Assembly: GCA_024742305.1 (NCBI GenBank)
Contig: JANSYQ010000023.1
Coordinates: 1 to 53,517, forward strand
Source: a bacterium
GTDB lineage: Bacteria; Bacteroidota; Bacteroidia; Flavobacteriales_D; Crocinitomicaceae
Length of the DNA stretch: 53,517 nt
Direction of reading: 5' to 3'
Positions 31,707 through 40,108 of the stretch are shown here, piece after piece (position 1 is the first letter of the stretch; every line of letters starts with the position of its first letter). Made by a program: the position numbers and the translations under genes. The notes beneath the pieces were generated by a model that saw only the letters and a program-made list of their open reading frames with translations, did not search any database and was not told where the DNA came from.

Positions 31707-33317
31707 TTACTCTACCACAAAATTTTCAGAAAACTGTTCGCCATTGACCTCAACTCCAAAGCGGTAAACTCCGGCTGATAAATGACTCGTATTCAGCGTT
31801 AGAATGTGTTTTCCTTTTGTGTAGTACGTTTCTTCCTCAATTGTTTCAATCAATTTTCCATTGATGTCATAGATTTTCAAGGTAACATCTTGCCCATCGT
31901 TTAAACTGAATCCTACTTTCACTTCTGAGCTGGCCGGATTCGGATAGATGGGGTAGATATTCGTTTCTTGCCCATTAATTACCAAATCTTCGGTTCCTAA
32001 TTCAAGGTTTTCGTCACCCGCTTGGTACGGAACGTAGTCAAAGAAGCCTAGGAACATTTCATCTCCGGTAAAATCTCCCCAAAACACCCACTCCGGTGGA
32101 CTGTTCGGGTTCAATGGATTAGAAGCTGTATTATCATAAGATGCCTCTACAAATAGCGTGCTTCCTGCATCTACTTTAATAAGATTCGTGAATGAATACC
32201 CATTTTGATAGTTGAAGTCCCAATCGTTGATTCGGATCAATTTGGTTGTATCTCCGTTGGTATCTACCACGTAGGACTCCCACGTTTCGCCAAGCAAGTG
32301 CATGTGCGGGAAAACGGTCAACAAGCTGATATCCACAGGAACAGTGTATGATCCTTTGAACGATGTAACTTGATCTGGTGGGATGGCAAATGGAACCGAA
32401 AGATCGTACGGACTAATGATGTGCGTTTGTACGTATCTCGGTGCCGGTGTTTGTGCAAAGAACAGGTTGATGTATGAAGAGTCAAACTCGTTTACCGGGC
32501 TTGGTGCGTAGTGCATTTGCAATAATAATTTATCGCCCGGATCCAGCGGTTTACTCATTTCGGGAGGAAAGAAACGTGCTTCGCCACCCGGTGCCCATAC
32601 AGCGTAGAAAGGATCTTGTGGCTCGAAACCAAAACCACCGAACATTTCGTATCCGTAATTTGGGTCTGCGGCATCCAGTGCATCCGCTTGTCCGGTGTTG
32701 TCTTTAGCGATAACTGCGTGGTGACAAATAGTTGTATTACCCGGACGGTATTCAATCGCTCGAACTTGCTCAGATTGTGTCAATTGCGGATCCAATACAA
32801 ATACTTGATACCCATCCTGATTTGTTCCTTGATGCTCAAATGATTGTGCCATTGGAAGTACCAAGTCCGGCGTTCCTAAGGCAGAACCAGTTGGGAAAGT
32901 TGGCATTGTCGCTTCGTTCGCAGGGTTTCCAGGCTGCATGCCGTTATCGTACCAGTCTGCTATTGTTTGGATTTGAACATCGGTCAAATAATTTTCATCC
33001 AAGAAATGATTGTAGTCTGGATCGGCTTTCCAAGGCGGCATGTACTTCAATTCGGTCACGTATTTAATCATCGCTCCATATGCCGTAACTTCCGTAATGT
33101 TGGTCAAAGGCATGGGACCAATTTCTCCAGGTCGGTGACATTTTGTACAGTGATTGTAAATAATCGGGGAGATGTCCTCATAATACGTTGGGACAGATTT
33201 CGGTGGAGTTTTCATGGATGTTTTTTCCATTTCAACAAATTTGCGATTGTTGAATCCATTCGCCGAAATACAAATTGCTCCGAGAGCAACGACAAAAAGT
33301 ACTAGAATCGTTTTCAT
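31707..33317 (-). CDS. T9SS-exported cytochrome c/copper type II (PHM-like) monooxygenase-like protein
   Basis: 536 residues; signal peptide within the first 20. A heme-binding C-T-K-C-H at 57-61 in NHCTKCHRPGEIGPMPLTN, then KYMPPWKADPDYNHFLDENYLTD, the segment typical of the cytochrome-like part of planctomycetal redoxin-monooxygenase fusions. The copper type II ascorbate-dependent (PHM/DBH) domain follows with TTICHHAVIAK (CuH His pair), LLLQMHYAPS, VFPHMHLLG (CuM H-x-H) and GDEMFLGF (candidate Met ligand). Residues about 455-536 are a T9SS type A sorting domain (YPIYPNPASSEVKVGF...GVYRFGVEVNGEQFSENFVVE). It should work outside the cell. Substrate is unknown. Its start overlaps the thioredoxin-like gene by 4 nt. 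Confidence 0.85.
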   Translation of the reverse strand: MKTILVLFVVALGAICISANGFNNRKFVEMEKTSMKTPPKSVPTYYEDISPIIYNHCTKCHRPGEIGPMPLTNITEVTAYGAMIKYVTELKYMPPWKADPDYNHFLDENYLTDVQIQTIADWYDNGMQPGNPANEATMPTFPTGSALGTPDLVLPMAQSFEHQGTNQDGYQVFVLDPQLTQSEQVRAIEYRPGNTTICHHAVIAKDNTGQADALDAADPNYGYEMFGGFGFEPQDPFYAVWAPGGEARFFPPEMSKPLDPGDKLLLQMHYAPSPVNEFDSSYINLFFAQTPAPRYVQTHIISPYDLSVPFAIPPDQVTSFKGSYTVPVDISLLTVFPHMHLLGETWESYVVDTNGDTTKLIRINDWDFNYQNGYSFTNLIKVDAGSTLFVEASYDNTASNPLNPNSPPEWVFWGDFTGDEMFLGFFDYVPYQAGDENLELGTEDLVINGQETNIYPIYPNPASSEVKVGFSLNDGQDVTLKIYDINGKLIETIEEETYYTKGKHILTLNTSHLSAGVYRFGVEVNGEQFSENFVVE

Positions 33318-33832
33318 TTTTTGGATTTTTGAGAGATGTAGCAGCCTACTGGCGAAGTTTTGGCAGTAGCTATAGGTGTTTCATTCTGTATGGCGTTCAA
33401 TGCGTCGACAAGATCGTCCGATTGTATTTGACGTTTTCGCTGTCCAACACGTGCATAATTATCATCAATTCTTCCTTGGTACAGAACGCTGTCCGATTTG
33501 GGGTCGTGTACAACCACCTCAGGGGTTACAGTTGCGCCAAATTTTTGTACCAATTCGTGGTCCGTGTCCAGTCGCATTTCAACATCCAACTTGTATTTCT
33601 TTTTAAACTTTGCCATGGTTTCCTCCGATGACAATGAATTAGGAAATATGAGAATGACATTGTGTGTTGGATTATCGTTCGCTATTTGGTTGATTTTTGC
33701 TGTGTAGTATTGACAAATAGGACATGTTTCTGCCACAAAAAAGTAGATATCTAGGGAATCCGCTTTGGGTTCCGTAGTAGAAGTATTCAAGCCGAGTAGC
33801 ATCGGTATTAGTAGCGTGAGTAGCCAATTCAT
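33314..33832 (-). CDS. Exported thioredoxin-like (redoxin) protein, partner of the copper monooxygenase
   Basis: 172 residues with an N-terminal signal/anchor (MNWLLTLLIPMLLGL). Thioredoxin-fold core: DIYFFVAETCPICQYYTAKI with a C-P-I-C active site (37-40), NVILIFPNSLSSEETMAKF, and GATVTPEVVVHDPKSDSVLYQGRIDDNY containing the cis-Pro after T. The C-terminal VGQRKRQIQSDDLVDALNAI...PVGCYI reproduces the segment that links redoxin and cytochrome/PHM domains in single-chain proteins elsewhere, including its own terminal Cys. Stop overlaps the start of the monooxygenase gene (ATGA). It may supply reducing equivalents to, or assemble, the monooxygenase (inference). Confidence 0.82.
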   Translation of the reverse strand: MNWLLTLLIPMLLGLNTSTTEPKADSLDIYFFVAETCPICQYYTAKINQIANDNPTHNVILIFPNSLSSEETMAKFKKKYKLDVEMRLDTDHELVQKFGATVTPEVVVHDPKSDSVLYQGRIDDNYARVGQRKRQIQSDDLVDALNAIQNETPIATAKTSPVGCYISQKSKK

Positions 33833-33945
33833 GAGGTCAAGGTAATAAAATTTGAAACAATCTGAAAATCATTTATTTGTAGTGTTAGATGGATTTCTTT
33901 ATGAATGGTTTAATCGGTGGCAAAAAAACTTCAGTTCGATTCTTG

Positions 33946-33953
33946 TATCTTGC
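33946..33953 (+). promoter_or_regulatory. -7-like element TATCTTGC, 4 nt before start codon
   Basis: 6/8 match to TAnnTTTG, then AGCG and ATG 33958. It argues for a start 69 nt inside the longest open frame. Confidence 0.45.
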
Positions 33954-33957
33954 AGCG

Positions 33958-34839
33958 ATGGTCACTTTGAAGACACATACAGTCGGCATTTTGAAGGAAT
34001 CTATCCGATTTGTTGATTACCTCATTGGCGTTTTTGAAGGTTTCGAGACGAGAAATGCAGTGAAAACGGGTATTAAGAAGCGAAGGTTTCTGATCAACGG
34101 TGAGTTGGCCGAAACCGGGACTTGGTTGAAAGAAGGAGATCGCATCGAATTATTGGAGCGTCGAGAGAAACCGAAGGCATACGACAAAAAGATTGAAATT
34201 GTCTTTGAGGATGATTATTTGGCGATTGTTAATAAACCTGCAGGATTGGTGGTGAGCGGGAATCAATTCAAAACTTTGGAAAATTGCCTTGTGGATCAAT
34301 TGCAACCAAGTAAAGCATCAGATGCGTTGGATTGGGGATTGCCTGTACATCGTCTAGATGCGCCAACCAGTGGTTTGGTCCTTTTTGCGAAAACTGTTTC
34401 CATTAGGCGAGCGATGGGGGAGATGCTTGAAGATAAAAGGATAGAAAAGCGCTATCACGCCGTGGTGCATGGAATTCCGAAGGAAGGTGAAATAGAAGTT
34501 CCGGTAGACGGAAAACAAGCAAAATCGCAACTAAAACTTATCGAGACGGTGGATTCCATACAAAATGAGCACCTATCCTTGGTTGAATTGGAGCCGATTA
34601 CCGGAAGAACACATCAATTGCGAATTCACTGTCAAAGTATTGGGAATCCTATTGTTGGTGATCAACTATACGGGAATCCAAATGGAACGTTTCGGAACAA
34701 AGGATTGTTTTTATCGTCTACCCAATTGAAGTTTCTGCACCCAATTACGCAGGCATTTGTGGATGTTCAAACTCCAATTCCGAACAAATTTACATCCCTC
34801 CTGAAAAGAGAAGCAAAACGAGCGGAACGATACATGTAG
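33958..34839 (+). CDS. RluA-family pseudouridine synthase
   Basis: 293 residues from the ATG at 33958; a longer frame to 33889 exists, but its extra residues do not resemble the family. N-terminal S4-like domain (FVDYLIGVFEGF...KRRFLINGELAETGTWLKEGDRIELLE), then the catalytic domain: DYLAIVNKPAGLVVSGN, LPVHRLDAPTSGLVLFAKT with the catalytic Asp in the R-L-D motif, RIEKRYHAVVHG, and EPITGRTHQLRIHCQSIGNPIVGDQLYG. It converts uridines to pseudouridine in rRNA or tRNA. Which site is uncertain. It is convergent with the lipoprotein gene at 34842. Confidence 0.93.
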   Translation: MVTLKTHTVGILKESIRFVDYLIGVFEGFETRNAVKTGIKKRRFLINGELAETGTWLKEGDRIELLERREKPKAYDKKIEIVFEDDYLAIVNKPAGLVVSGNQFKTLENCLVDQLQPSKASDALDWGLPVHRLDAPTSGLVLFAKTVSIRRAMGEMLEDKRIEKRYHAVVHGIPKEGEIEVPVDGKQAKSQLKLIETVDSIQNEHLSLVELEPITGRTHQLRIHCQSIGNPIVGDQLYGNPNGTFRNKGLFLSSTQLKFLHPITQAFVDVQTPIPNKFTSLLKREAKRAERYM

Positions 34840-34841
34840 AC

Positions 34842-35648
34842 TTATTTTTTCGTGAGAGTTCCACTAAAGTAGGCGCGCATACCTCGGTAGTAACTGCAAC
34901 TTTCTTCTTCCAGCGCGGTCACTGTTTTTCCATCAAATGTTAGCGAGAGTTCGCACCCTTCTTCTCCTTTAAAAATAGCTTTGTTTTTGCTCACCATTTT
35001 TGCTAGCCCGTTGATATGTCCCACGTGTGCATTGTGCCCGATGACAAAATATTGGAAAAGTACGTAATCTCCGATGCGAACCAAGCGTAACTCGTCCGAT
35101 GCTGTTTCTTCCTCATCTTCTTCACCGTTATATATAGAAATGGTCTTGGAATAAAGATAGGTTTCAAAATTCGGTGTTATTTTGCCGTTCTCGGAACTAT
35201 AAACTTTTTGCAGTTCAACCTCTTGAATATCAGACTCCTTTCCCGGTGCGTACCATTGTCCTGAAAGTTGATCTCCATTCTTTTCCAAAGTCATGTGTCC
35301 AGTGACAACATTCTTCACGGACTCGGTCATTTGCCATTCATTGCCTTTTGCGGAGGTCGTTCCGTTCAATTGAATTTGACGACCATGCTTCAAGTACCAG
35401 TATCGCCCTGTGATTTCATTTTTATCGGTATTGATCTCAACAAGTACATCTTCGCCATAAAGCCCTATGGTACCTGCGTAATAATCGAATGATTTCAGTT
35501 CCGTTTCTTCATCTGATTCGACTTGAGTGGCCGATTCTTGGTCCTGAGAAGGACTTTCGACTTTGTTGCTCTCAGAATTTTTATCGTTGTTCTCATCCTG
35601 GCAAGAAAAGAGAAGAAGCAAAAGTAGCAGTGAGTAGGTGAATTTCAT
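34842..35648 (-). CDS. Lipoprotein, unknown, third gene of the hut operon
   Basis: 268 residues; SPII signal MKFTYSLLLLLLLFSCQDEN (Cys 16) with a long acidic Ser/Glu/Gln linker (residues about 20-55). The folded part has repeated beta strands (YYAGTIGLYGEDVLVEINTDKNEITGRYWYL, GNEWQMTESVKNVVTGHMTLEKNGDQLSGQWYAPG) suggesting a lipocalin/barrel-like ligand-binding fold. It starts 2 nt after hutF, so it is co-transcribed with histidine-degradation genes. No family was recognised and no role in histidine use is proven. Confidence 0.72.
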   Translation of the reverse strand: MKFTYSLLLLLLLFSCQDENNDKNSESNKVESPSQDQESATQVESDEETELKSFDYYAGTIGLYGEDVLVEINTDKNEITGRYWYLKHGRQIQLNGTTSAKGNEWQMTESVKNVVTGHMTLEKNGDQLSGQWYAPGKESDIQEVELQKVYSSENGKITPNFETYLYSKTISIYNGEEDEEETASDELRLVRIGDYVLFQYFVIGHNAHVGHINGLAKMVSKNKAIFKGEEGCELSLTFDGKTVTALEEESCSYYRGMRAYFSGTLTKK

Positions 35649-35650
35649 GA

Positions 35651-37027
35651 TTATCTGTTTTTGAGTTCTTTGATCGTTCTGACAAAGTTGTTTCGTACCT
35701 CTTCGATATTACGATGGGTTCCACGCTGAACGATCCAATCACCATTGGAAATGGTACCAGAGTGATGCGACGCGTCACATGAGTATACAATGGATGAGTT
35801 CAAATGTTCGTCACGGCAGGACTGAAGTAGCGGTACATTTTCATCGATAATACAAGCGTTGAGTGGTTCTCCCACTTTAAAATAATGCGAATTGAAGTTG
35901 TCCATGGCTTTTCTTCCCGTTATGGTGGCCATTTGGATAGCAAAATCGCCGGAGTTTCCATTGGTTTCACTGGTCATGATATTGCGCTTGTGTGTCGTTA
36001 AACGCTGTCCATAATCCAAGAGTCGTAGTTCTTCTAGCGGGTGTATTCCCACGTGGCTGTCGGTTCCAATGCTCCACTTTCCGTTCCTCTCTTGGAATCT
36101 TTGAACAGGAAATAGTCCATCGCCCAAATTCCCCTCTGTTGTTGGACAAAGCACAACATTGGCGCCTGATGCTGCAATTCCATCGGTCTCGGCATCGGTC
36201 AAATGGGTGGCATGCACCAAGTGAAAACGATCGTTTAGATCCACGTTATCTAATAACCACTCTACCGGTCTTTTGCCCAAATACGTCTTCGCATCCTCAA
36301 TTTCTTTCAATTGTTCAGCAATATGAATGTGAAAAGGAATGTTCTGATCTCCCGTTTTGGCTACCTCAGCGATTACTTCAGGTTCCACGCCGCGCATGGA
36401 GTGAATACCGATTCCCACGTTTGCACGTTCGTAGTGTTCAGTTGCATTCTTGGTAGCTTCCAACAATTTGAAGTAAGTATCAATATCTTTCGAGATAAAG
36501 CGCCTTTGTCCTTCAGTTGGCTCCATGCCGAATCCACCTTTTTGATAAAAAATAGGGACGAGGGTAATGCCAATTCCAGCTGTTTTCGCCGCTGCAATCA
36601 ATCGTTCACCCATTTCTGCCAAATTATCGAAAGGCGTTCCATCTTGCTGGTGATGTACGTAATGGAATTCGGCAACATTGGTATATCCCAAGCGAACCAT
36701 TTCGGTGTACAGCATGGTGGCAATGGCTTGCATTTGATCGGGGTTTACCGACAACGCCAAGCGGTACATGGCATCGCGCCAGGACCAAAAATCATCGGCT
36801 TTTTGTCCGGTTGGATGTACCTCCGCCAAACCTGCCATAGCATACTGAAAGGCATGAGAGTGCGCATTTTGAAATCCGGGGAGTGCAAAACCACGAACGT
36901 GATGCGCAATGGTTCGCTCTTGATTCTCTTTTATGGAAAAAATAGTTCCGTCAGGCTGTGTAACGATGGAAACGTTCGACTTCCAGCCGTCATTTTGCAA
37001 AATTTTATCGAAGAAGTAGTGCTTCAT
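35651..37027 (-). CDS. hutF: Formimidoylglutamate deiminase (HutF)
   Basis: 458-residue amidohydrolase that converts N-formimino-L-glutamate to N-formyl-L-glutamate and ammonia. N-terminal composite domain, then GFQNAHSHAFQYAMAGLAE with the metal His-x-His, FWSWRDAMYRLA (typical of HutF), EFHYVHHQQDG, FHIHIAEQLKEIEDA, HLVHATHLTDAETDGIAASGANVVLCPTTEGNLGDG and GTDSHVGIHPLEELRLLDYGQRL with the catalytic Asp. Length is normal. It overlaps the hutG stop by one base (TAATG). hutH, hutU and hutI are not in the window. Confidence 0.93.
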   Translation of the reverse strand: MKHYFFDKILQNDGWKSNVSIVTQPDGTIFSIKENQERTIAHHVRGFALPGFQNAHSHAFQYAMAGLAEVHPTGQKADDFWSWRDAMYRLALSVNPDQMQAIATMLYTEMVRLGYTNVAEFHYVHHQQDGTPFDNLAEMGERLIAAAKTAGIGITLVPIFYQKGGFGMEPTEGQRRFISKDIDTYFKLLEATKNATEHYERANVGIGIHSMRGVEPEVIAEVAKTGDQNIPFHIHIAEQLKEIEDAKTYLGKRPVEWLLDNVDLNDRFHLVHATHLTDAETDGIAASGANVVLCPTTEGNLGDGLFPVQRFQERNGKWSIGTDSHVGIHPLEELRLLDYGQRLTTHKRNIMTSETNGNSGDFAIQMATITGRKAMDNFNSHYFKVGEPLNACIIDENVPLLQSCRDEHLNSSIVYSCDASHHSGTISNGDWIVQRGTHRNIEEVRNNFVRTIKELKNR

Positions 37028-37836
37028 TACAAGGTGTTCAAAGTGGCGATTAAAGACTCAAATGTTGGTTGTAAAACAGATCGAACTTGGTTAGCACGAT
37101 CTTCGTGAAATTCCTTTTCAGAGTCGTCCATGTACAAAATCTTGTTCATTTCAAGCTGCAGCGCGTGAACGTTGTTGGCGGGCTTTCCGAAGTATCGCGT
37201 AATATGTCCGCCTTTGAATGGGGTATTGTGGTTGACGCCATATTTACCTGACCTTAAACCCGATAATGCGGTTGAAATCAGCTGTGGGTCGGCAGTTGTC
37301 TCGTCGTTGTTCCCGAGAATCATGTCAGGGAATACCTCCTTGCGGATTGTTGGTACAAAATGTCGTATTGAGTGTGCGTCCCACAACAAAACTTTACCGA
37401 ATTGTGCCTTTCGTTCTTTCAGTAAGGTTTCCACTTTTTGATAATACGGCCAATAATAGTTATTCAATCGACGCTCGATTTCTTCCTGACCTGGCTCAAC
37501 TTCCGAACTTCTGTAAATGGATTCACCAAAGAAGTCTGTGTTGGGTGTTAACCCTGTTATGATTCGGCCATCGTTGTACAAAGGAGCACTTTTAGGATCA
37601 CGATTCAAATCAATGACCCAGCGGCTGTATTTCGCATGAATGATGGTAATTCCCAGCTCTGAAGCAAAGCTATAGAGGTCATGAACAAACCAATCAGTAT
37701 CATCAGGAGCGCTCATTTTTTCCGGAACATAATCACTTTGAAGTTCCAGTGGGAAGTCTGTTCCGCAATGAGGAACACTCAGAATGATTGGAGCAGGAGT
37801 TCCTTTTGGTGGAATGATATGAAATGGTTCTGTCAT
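37027..37836 (-). CDS. hutG: N-formylglutamate deformylase (HutG type)
   Basis: 269 residues of the N-formylglutamate amidohydrolase family, hydrolysing N-formyl-L-glutamate to glutamate and formate. Family motifs: IILSVPHCGTDFP, APDDTDWFVHDLY, SRWVIDLNRDPKSAPLY, LLWDAHSIRHFVP, GGHITRYFGKPANNVHALQLEMNKILYM. With HutF directly downstream this gives the two-step route from formiminoglutamate to glutamate. The -7 box TAACTTTG lies at 37868-37875 with a leader of about 31 nt. Confidence 0.92.
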   Translation of the reverse strand: MTEPFHIIPPKGTPAPIILSVPHCGTDFPLELQSDYVPEKMSAPDDTDWFVHDLYSFASELGITIIHAKYSRWVIDLNRDPKSAPLYNDGRIITGLTPNTDFFGESIYRSSEVEPGQEEIERRLNNYYWPYYQKVETLLKERKAQFGKVLLWDAHSIRHFVPTIRKEVFPDMILGNNDETTADPQLISTALSGLRSGKYGVNHNTPFKGGHITRYFGKPANNVHALQLEMNKILYMDDSEKEFHEDRANQVRSVLQPTFESLIATLNTL

Positions 37837-37867
37837 AGCTACGACTGTTGTTGTTTTGGATGCTTAG

Positions 37868-37875
37868 CAAAGTTA
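37868..37875 (-). promoter_or_regulatory. -7 element TAACTTTG of the hutGF operon
   Basis: Perfect TAnnTTTG on the minus strand, 31 nt before the hutG start. Confidence 0.6.
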
Positions 37876-37986
37876 GTATTGTTTGAAAATTAAGCTCAAT
37901 TCGTTTTTGTTGATGTGAAAATGTTATTGAGAGGGGATAGTGAGCAAAAGGGGTTGTTTTTGGTATTATCATCTTTAATTTTTGAC

Positions 37987-38048
37987 ATTTCTAGAAATGT
38001 AGAATTCTATAAATATACAATTCGAGAAATGTCGAATTTGAGCAACAT
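37987..38048 (-). repeat. Dispersed ~55-60 bp AT-rich repeat, copy 2
   Basis: Inverted relative to the copy at 7023-7080. Also contains the 16-bp palindrome ACATTTCTAGAAATGT at 37984-37999. The gap 37837-38131 otherwise holds only the two promoters flanking it. Confidence 0.6.
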
Positions 38049-38117
38049 TTTTCTCAATCTATTCACGTAAATCTATTCCACTATTTCCTTTTTCTCCCAA
38101 CTTTCGAATCCTTTAAT

Positions 38118-38125
38118 TATCTTTC
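38118..38125 (+). promoter_or_regulatory. -7-like element TATCTTTC, 6 nt before start codon
   Basis: 7/8 match to TAnnTTTG, then CTCTCC and the ATG at 38132. Confidence 0.5.
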
Positions 38126-38131
38126 CTCTCC

Positions 38132-39541
38132 ATGCCATCGAAAAATAACCTGAACTCTTCTAATATCCCTCTTTGGGAAGCGCTTTTGCCTTTCCTGATT
38201 ATGATGATTCTTGTTATTGGAGGAAGCAATGTATTGGAGTTTCCTCTCCAGTTAACGCTACTTCTTTCCGTGATGGTTGCTGGTATTTTTGCTTATCGCC
38301 GTGGAATAAAAGTGCCTGAGATGCTCGATGGAATTGGCGATACGTTGCGAAAAGCGATGCCTGCCATTGTTATATTAATCGCTATTGGTGCAATCGTTGG
38401 AACATGGATGTTCAGCGGAACTGTTCCTTATTTGATTTATTACGGACTGAAACTGATTCATCCGGATTATCTTCCTGTGACAGCCTTTTTGGTTACAGCT
38501 ATAGTTTCTACGTTTACAGGAACTAGTTGGGGATCTGCAGCTACTTCGGGAGTAGCGTTTATGGGTATTGGAGATAGCATGGGGGTGCCGGCAGAACTTG
38601 TCGCAGGGGCGGTATTGTCTGGTGCTGTATTTGGAGATAAAGTTTCTCCGGTTTCTGACACGACAAATATCTGTGCGATGGCATCGGAAATCTCAGTGTA
38701 TGATCATATCAGAGGCATGCTGCCCAACGTCGGTTTGGCCGGAATTTTAGCGGCAATCACCTTTCTTGTTTTTGGGCTAATGTATTCTGGAACGGCGGCA
38801 TCTTCTGCTCAAATCAATGTAGTTCTTGATCATCTCGATTCCTTTTACCATTTGAACCCTATCATGTTATTGCCTCCAGCTATTGTCTTTCTTGGTGGTT
38901 ACAAAGGCTATCCTCCTGTGGTGTTGATGCTCGTATCGAGTTTTACCGCCATTTTGATTGGAACATTTTTAAATGGATTTGATATTTACCAAGGAGCATT
39001 TGCCATGGTTTCTGGATTCAACACTAGCATGGTCACTCAAAGCGAATTGCCAGCACTTTTAGGAACATTACTAAATCGTGGTGGTATGGAAGGAATGATG
39101 AGCGGAGCCGTTTTCTTCTGCGTCCTCGCAGTTTCCTTCGGTGCAATCATGGAGCAAGGTGGATTTATTCGACCATTAATGCGCGTTATTTTTAGCTGGA
39201 TACGTAGTGCATACGGATTGGTTCTAGCTGCGTTCTTTTCCGGTGGTTTATTGAACGGGGTTTCAGGAAATGCCATGTTTTCCATTCTCACTACAGGACA
39301 GATGTTTCGGGGTGGATTTAGAGAACGAAAATTACCCTTGTCGCTTCTATCAAGAAGTATGGAGAACTCTATGACCTTGCTGGAATCGCTCATTCCGTGG
39401 CACGTGACGGCGTTGTATATGTCCGAAACACTCGGGGTAAGCACCTTCGATTACCTACCGTTTGCTTTCTTCAACTTGTTTGGTGTAGGATTGTTTTTCA
39501 TCCTTTCAAAACGCACCACGAATAAGGTTCCGGCAGTTTAA
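38132..39541 (+). CDS. nhaC: Na+/H+ antiporter, NhaC family
   Basis: 469 residues, about eleven hydrophobic helices. ALLPFLIMMILVIGGSNVL starts the first helix, KAMPAIVILIAIGAIVGTWMFSG and FTGTSWGSAATSGVAFMGIGDSMG (the T-S-W-G-T/S motif) are NhaC family marks, and GAVFGDKVSPVSDTTNICAM carries the family GDKxSPxSDTTxxA signature with putative ion-binding Asp residues. Exchanges Na+ (possibly with malate/lactate in relatives) for protons across the inner membrane. It is convergent with the NTF2-like gene; stops share TTAA (39538-39541). Confidence 0.95.
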   Translation: MPSKNNLNSSNIPLWEALLPFLIMMILVIGGSNVLEFPLQLTLLLSVMVAGIFAYRRGIKVPEMLDGIGDTLRKAMPAIVILIAIGAIVGTWMFSGTVPYLIYYGLKLIHPDYLPVTAFLVTAIVSTFTGTSWGSAATSGVAFMGIGDSMGVPAELVAGAVLSGAVFGDKVSPVSDTTNICAMASEISVYDHIRGMLPNVGLAGILAAITFLVFGLMYSGTAASSAQINVVLDHLDSFYHLNPIMLLPPAIVFLGGYKGYPPVVLMLVSSFTAILIGTFLNGFDIYQGAFAMVSGFNTSMVTQSELPALLGTLLNRGGMEGMMSGAVFFCVLAVSFGAIMEQGGFIRPLMRVIFSWIRSAYGLVLAAFFSGGLLNGVSGNAMFSILTTGQMFRGGFRERKLPLSLLSRSMENSMTLLESLIPWHVTALYMSETLGVSTFDYLPFAFFNLFGVGLFFILSKRTTNKVPAV

Positions 39542-40002
39542 TTACAATCAGAGCGACGTCGAGTATCGGCTAAATGCACCATTTTCCAACCTTCATTTGT
39601 TTTAAAAAGTTGGATAGCATTCACACCGCAGTGACTGAATGTGTCGTCAAGATAGAAGGAGTAATCCATCCACGCTTGCGCAAGATTGCCGTCAATTTGA
39701 ATCCGAACATTTGAAATGCGCTCGTCCCAAACTTGATCGTGAGGAGTTCCAACGGCATTTTTGAATTCGGCTGCGCTTCCTTTGTGTGATCGCGGATTGC
39801 CTTCTTCGTCTGTAAAAGTAGACATCATTTGAATCTCAGGGTGAAATACCGCTGCAACAAGCGTGCTATCGCCATTTTTCATTCCTTGGAATAACTGATC
39901 AATTGTTGCTCGCACGGCAGAACTGTCATCTATTGTTGTTTCAGAATCCTGTGAGAAAGCCGAAAATGAAAGGCTCATTAGAACGATTGCAAAGTATTTC
40001 AT
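39538..40002 (-). CDS. Exported NTF2-like (SnoaL/DUF4440-type) protein
   Basis: 154 residues from the ATG at 40002 (signal peptide MKYFAIVLMSLSFSAFSQ). The mature part AVRATIDQLFQGMKNGDSTLVAAVFHPEIQMMSTF is the helical start of the cone-like NTF2 fold, and NVRIQIDGNLAQAWMDYSFYL and GVNAIQLFKTNEGWKMVHLADTRRRSD are its strands, ending in the usual W-K-M/I-x-H/A. The pocket could bind a small molecule or be an enzyme; no catalytic residues are identified. No gene at 40003-40108. Confidence 0.8.
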   Translation of the reverse strand: MKYFAIVLMSLSFSAFSQDSETTIDDSSAVRATIDQLFQGMKNGDSTLVAAVFHPEIQMMSTFTDEEGNPRSHKGSAAEFKNAVGTPHDQVWDERISNVRIQIDGNLAQAWMDYSFYLDDTFSHCGVNAIQLFKTNEGWKMVHLADTRRRSDCN

Positions 40003-40108
40003 GGAGGTGTAATTTATTTCCAAGAATACGCAAGTTGAAAGTCAGAATGGCAACCGTTCATCCTAAACCCACGATTCAATACATCTACGGTAAATATTTG
40101 AAGATGAG

